This document shows positions 61,671 to 64,000 of a DNA stretch of 64,000 nucleotides, in pieces. The stretch covers positions 1 through 64,000 of the forward strand of contig JBBCJM010000021.1 of NCBI GenBank assembly GCA_037190175.1, in the 5' to 3' direction. This stretch comes from JBBCJM01 sp037190175 (GTDB lineage: Bacteria > Pseudomonadota > Alphaproteobacteria > Rhodobacterales > Rhodobacteraceae). A program made the translations under genes and the position numbers. Under the pieces are notes generated by a model. That model saw nothing but the letters and a program-made list of their open reading frames with translations. It had not been told where the DNA came from and did not search any database. The first letter of the stretch is position 1. The number at the start of each line of letters is the position of its first letter.

Positions 61671-62891
61671 CTACCCCCCGGCGGCGCGATACCAGCGCAC
61701 GATGGCGGCGCGTTCGGCGGGTTCCATGAAGCTGAGGTTGCCCGGCGGCATGGCGTGGCTGAGCCCCGCTTGCAGGTAGATGCGCCGGGCCTCGGTGGCG
61801 ATCTCGGCCTCGGTCTCCAGCCGAACGCCCTTGGGCGGCCACAGCATCCCCTCCCAGGCCGGTTCCGCCGCGTGGCACATCGAGCAGCGGCCCAGCACGA
61901 TGTCGTGTACCTCGCCGAAGCCCGGGGCGGCGGCGAAGCGGGCGGCGGCGGGCGAGAGCCGCGCCTCGCCCTCCACCCCCCGCATCGGCGCGGTGGAAAG
62001 CCAGGCGATCAGCAGGAACAGCACGGCAGTGGCGAACCAGGTCCAGTGCGGGTTGCCCTGCCGCGCGTGGTGGGTGTTGAACCAGTGCCGGATCGTCACC
62101 CCCATCAGGAAGACGAGGCTGGCGATCAGCCAGTTCCACTGGGTGGCGAAGACCAGCGGATAGTGGTTCGACAGCATCAGGAACAGCACCGGCAGGGTCA
62201 GGTAGTTGTTGTGGGTCGAGCGCAGCTTGGCGATCTTGCCGTATTTCGGGTCGGGCTTGCGGCCCGCCTTGAGGTCGGCCACCACCACCTTCTGGTTGGG
62301 GATGATCACCATGAAGACATTGGCCGACATGATCGTGGCGGTGAAGGCGCCCAGGTGCAGGAGCGCCGCGCGGCCGCTGAAGACCTGCGTGTAACCCCAT
62401 GACATCGCGACCAGAACCGCGAACAGCAGCACCATCAGCACCGTCGGGCTGTCCCCCAGCGGCGACTTGCAGAGGTAGTCGTAGACCAGCCAGCCCACCC
62501 CCAGCGAGGCGGCCGAGATCAGCACTCCCTGCCAGACCGAGAGTTCCATGACCGTCGGGTCGATCAGGTACATCTCGGCGCCCAGCCAGTAGACCAGCAC
62601 CAGCATGACGAAGCCGGTCAGCCAGGTGGCATAGCTCTCCCACTTGAACCAGGTCAGGTGCTCGGGCATCGCCTCGGGCGCGACCAGGTACTTCTGGATG
62701 TGGTAGAAGCCGCCGCCGTGGACCTGCCATTCCTCGCCGTCCGCGCCCGAGGTCAGCGCCCGGTCGCGGCGCAGGCCGAGGTCCAGCGCGATGAAGTAGA
62801 AGGAGGATCCGATCCAGGCGATGGCCGTGATCACATGCGTCCAGCGCGCCGCGATCTCGACCCATTCCCACAGCACCGCCCAGTCGTACAT
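61671..62891 (-). CDS. puuD: Urate hydroxylase PuuD with cytochrome c domain
   Basis: A 406-residue membrane protein. The N-terminal domain has about eight helices and histidines near WTHVITAIAWIGSSFYF and HGGGFYHIQK. The C-terminal cytochrome c domain carries CSMCH (Cys336, Cys339, His340). It oxidises urate to 5-hydroxyisourate, feeding electrons to the respiratory chain instead of making peroxide. ATG 62891 (MYDWAVLWEW) follows GGAGG by seven bases. A divergent LysR gene probably controls it. With PNP and the nucleoside importer, it shows purine breakdown. Confidence 0.93.
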   Translation of the reverse strand: MYDWAVLWEWVEIAARWTHVITAIAWIGSSFYFIALDLGLRRDRALTSGADGEEWQVHGGGFYHIQKYLVAPEAMPEHLTWFKWESYATWLTGFVMLVLVYWLGAEMYLIDPTVMELSVWQGVLISAASLGVGWLVYDYLCKSPLGDSPTVLMVLLFAVLVAMSWGYTQVFSGRAALLHLGAFTATIMSANVFMVIIPNQKVVVADLKAGRKPDPKYGKIAKLRSTHNNYLTLPVLFLMLSNHYPLVFATQWNWLIASLVFLMGVTIRHWFNTHHARQGNPHWTWFATAVLFLLIAWLSTAPMRGVEGEARLSPAAARFAAAPGFGEVHDIVLGRCSMCHAAEPAWEGMLWPPKGVRLETEAEIATEARRIYLQAGLSHAMPPGNLSFMEPAERAAIVRWYRAAGG

Positions 62892-62952
62892 CGCCAAGCC
62901 TCCGTTCCGGCCACCCGGGCGAAAGCCTATACCGGGGCCGACTTTTCCGGTA

Positions 62953-62970
62953 ATCCTGCAAATGCGGGAT
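62953..62970. promoter_or_regulatory. Candidate LysR operator
   Basis: ATCCTGCAAATGCGGGAT is an 18-base interrupted palindrome between the divergent puuD and LysR genes. Around it a wider inverted pair TTTTCCGG (62943-62950) and CCGGAAAA (62986-62993) is visible. This arrangement is typical for LysR-type regulators, which bind two half-sites. Confidence 0.45.
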
Positions 62971-62997
62971 CACTTTCAACGCCAGCCGGAAAATCGG

Positions 62998-63927
62998 ATG
63001 TCCTACGTCGCCAACCTGCGGATGTTCGTGCGTGTCTACGAATTGGGCAGCATGAGCGCCGCGGCGCGCGACCAGCGCACCTCGGCCGCGGTGGCCTCGG
63101 CGCGGATCTCGGAGCTGGAGAAGCATCTGGGCGTGCGGCTCTTCAACCGCACCACCCGCTCGCTGAACCCGACCGAACACGGGCGGCTGTTCTACGAGGG
63201 CGCGCACCGGATCCTCGATGCCATCGACGAGGCCGAGGCGGCGGTGATGGACGCCGGCCAGTCGCCGCGGGGCACGATCTTCGTGGCCGCGCCGCTGGGG
63301 ATCGGCCGGCGCTTCGTGGCCCCGCATGTGCCGGCTTTCAAGGACGCCTGGCCGCTGATCGACATCCGGCTGCGGCTGTCGGACCGCAACATCGACATGC
63401 TGGCCGAGGGGCTGGATCTGGCCTTCCACCTGGGCCACCTGGACGATTCCACCATGAAGATGCGGGTGGTGGCGGATTGCCCGCGGCTGCTCTGCGCCTC
63501 GCCCGAGTACATCGCCCGGCGGGGTATGCCGGCCGATGGCGCGGCGCTGGTGGCCGACCGGCACGAATGCCTGAACCTGCGCTATCCCGGCGCGCGGGAG
63601 TTCCAGTGGACCCTGGTCACCCCCGAGGGCCCGCGGCGGTTCGAGATCACCGGGCCCTTCGAGAGCGACGACGGCGACGTGCTGACCGGCTGGGCGCTGG
63701 CGGGGCGCGGGATCGTGCTGAAGCCGGTGTTCGAGGTGGCCGACCACCTGCGTTCCGGCGCGCTGGTCCCGGTGGCCATCGCCACGCCGCCGCTGCCGGC
63801 GCTGCTCTCCTGCCTGACCCAGCACCGGCGGCTGCGCGATCCGAAGATCGGGCTCTTCACCGATTTCATCGTGGCGCGGATGCGGGCCGACCTTGCCCGG
63901 CAGACCGAGGGGATGGTGCTGGGCTGA
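62998..63927 (+). CDS. LysR-family regulator, divergent from puuD
   Basis: A 309-residue regulator. N-terminal winged helix (MSYVANLRMFVRVYELGSMS, then AAVASARISELEKHLGVRLFNRTTRSL) and a C-terminal ligand-binding domain with GTIFVAAPLGIGRRFVAPHVPAF. The AARDQRTSAAVASAR helix is somewhat atypical. Divergent placement next to puuD with an intervening palindrome suggests control of urate catabolism. An upstream in-frame ATG at 62962 would add 12 unlikely residues. Confidence 0.88.
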   Translation: MSYVANLRMFVRVYELGSMSAAARDQRTSAAVASARISELEKHLGVRLFNRTTRSLNPTEHGRLFYEGAHRILDAIDEAEAAVMDAGQSPRGTIFVAAPLGIGRRFVAPHVPAFKDAWPLIDIRLRLSDRNIDMLAEGLDLAFHLGHLDDSTMKMRVVADCPRLLCASPEYIARRGMPADGAALVADRHECLNLRYPGAREFQWTLVTPEGPRRFEITGPFESDDGDVLTGWALAGRGIVLKPVFEVADHLRSGALVPVAIATPPLPALLSCLTQHRRLRDPKIGLFTDFIVARMRADLARQTEGMVLG

Positions 63928-63988
63928 CGGTGGACAGCGGCCGCAACGCCGGGCTAAGAGACGCTCCGGCAGGGTAGGGCGGGGCACG

Positions 63989-64000
63989 ATGGACATCTTC
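63989..64000 (+). CDS. Possible start of a gene cut by the window end
   Basis: ATG GAC ATC TTC opens a frame at the very end of the window; only four codons are visible and no family can be named. The purine-rich stretch upstream is partly GTAGGGCGGGG (63974-63984), which matches the REP-like element start and could mislead as a ribosome binding site. Confidence 0.25.

Noticed and set aside
60607..63996. 1129-codon open frame on the minus strand
   Set aside because: It crosses moaB, puuD and the LysR gene in a non-coding frame and shows no domain; the real genes there have clear motifs.

Overview
The window is about 70% G+C, gene-dense and chromosomal in character. It most likely comes from an alphaproteobacterium of the Rhodobacter/Paracoccus group (Rhodobacterales). 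Three things point there: the mraZ-rsmH-ftsL-ftsI-murE-murF-mraY order, the neighbourhoods nfu-tsaB-rimI and mce-DUF1467, and above all a DUF1127 gene followed by a tandem array of hairpins with CCUCCUCCC loops. That array is the arrangement known from Rhodobacter sphaeroides as CcsR or cuckoo RNAs.

Layout. 0-4.7 kb: a hypothetical protein, ybgC, a large Lhr-type DEXH helicase and a convergent BenE transporter. 4.7-5.3 kb: four two-hairpin sRNAs and their DUF1127 gene on the minus strand. 5.6-21.3 kb: mrp, then the cell-wall/division cluster, split between mraY and murD by six small or poorly known genes (a Tat-exported FAD oxidase operon, a methyltransferase, an ACT protein and a membrane protein). 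The ftsW-murG-murC-ftsZ part does not follow. 21.3-29 kb: small housekeeping and stress genes, two exported protease-like proteins, nfu, tsaB and rimI. 29-37 kb: a BMP-type nucleoside ABC transporter with purine nucleoside phosphorylase, then a TauE/SafE exporter operon. 37-48 kb: nitrogen metabolism. It has a glutamine-synthetase-like gene cut by an in-frame amber codon, a class III aminotransferase, an RTX protein, and an aruHI-like arginine transaminase pathway with a TetR regulator and a basic amino acid ABC importer. 48-51.5 kb: aspS, a BglII/BstYI-type endonuclease and an MT-A70 adenine methyltransferase. 51.5-64 kb: DUF1993, a DUF1800/DUF1501 pair, a response regulator, mce, pyrB, a kinase-Usp fusion, a phosphoesterase, a uracil-DNA glycosylase, moaB, and urate hydroxylase puuD with a divergent LysR regulator.

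How the genes work together. Three themes recur: peptidoglycan precursor synthesis and septation, uptake and breakdown of purines (transporter, phosphorylase, urate oxidation), and uptake and breakdown of arginine or related amines. Many neighbouring genes overlap by one or four bases, so much of the window is translationally coupled.

Repeats are prominent. One family carries a CCGGGGGG hairpin followed by GGATAYTT and CAAAGAAAG (five copies). A second is made of palindromes beginning GTAGGG, two of which supply the stop codon of the neighbouring gene. All functional names are from reading the sequence; no database search was run.
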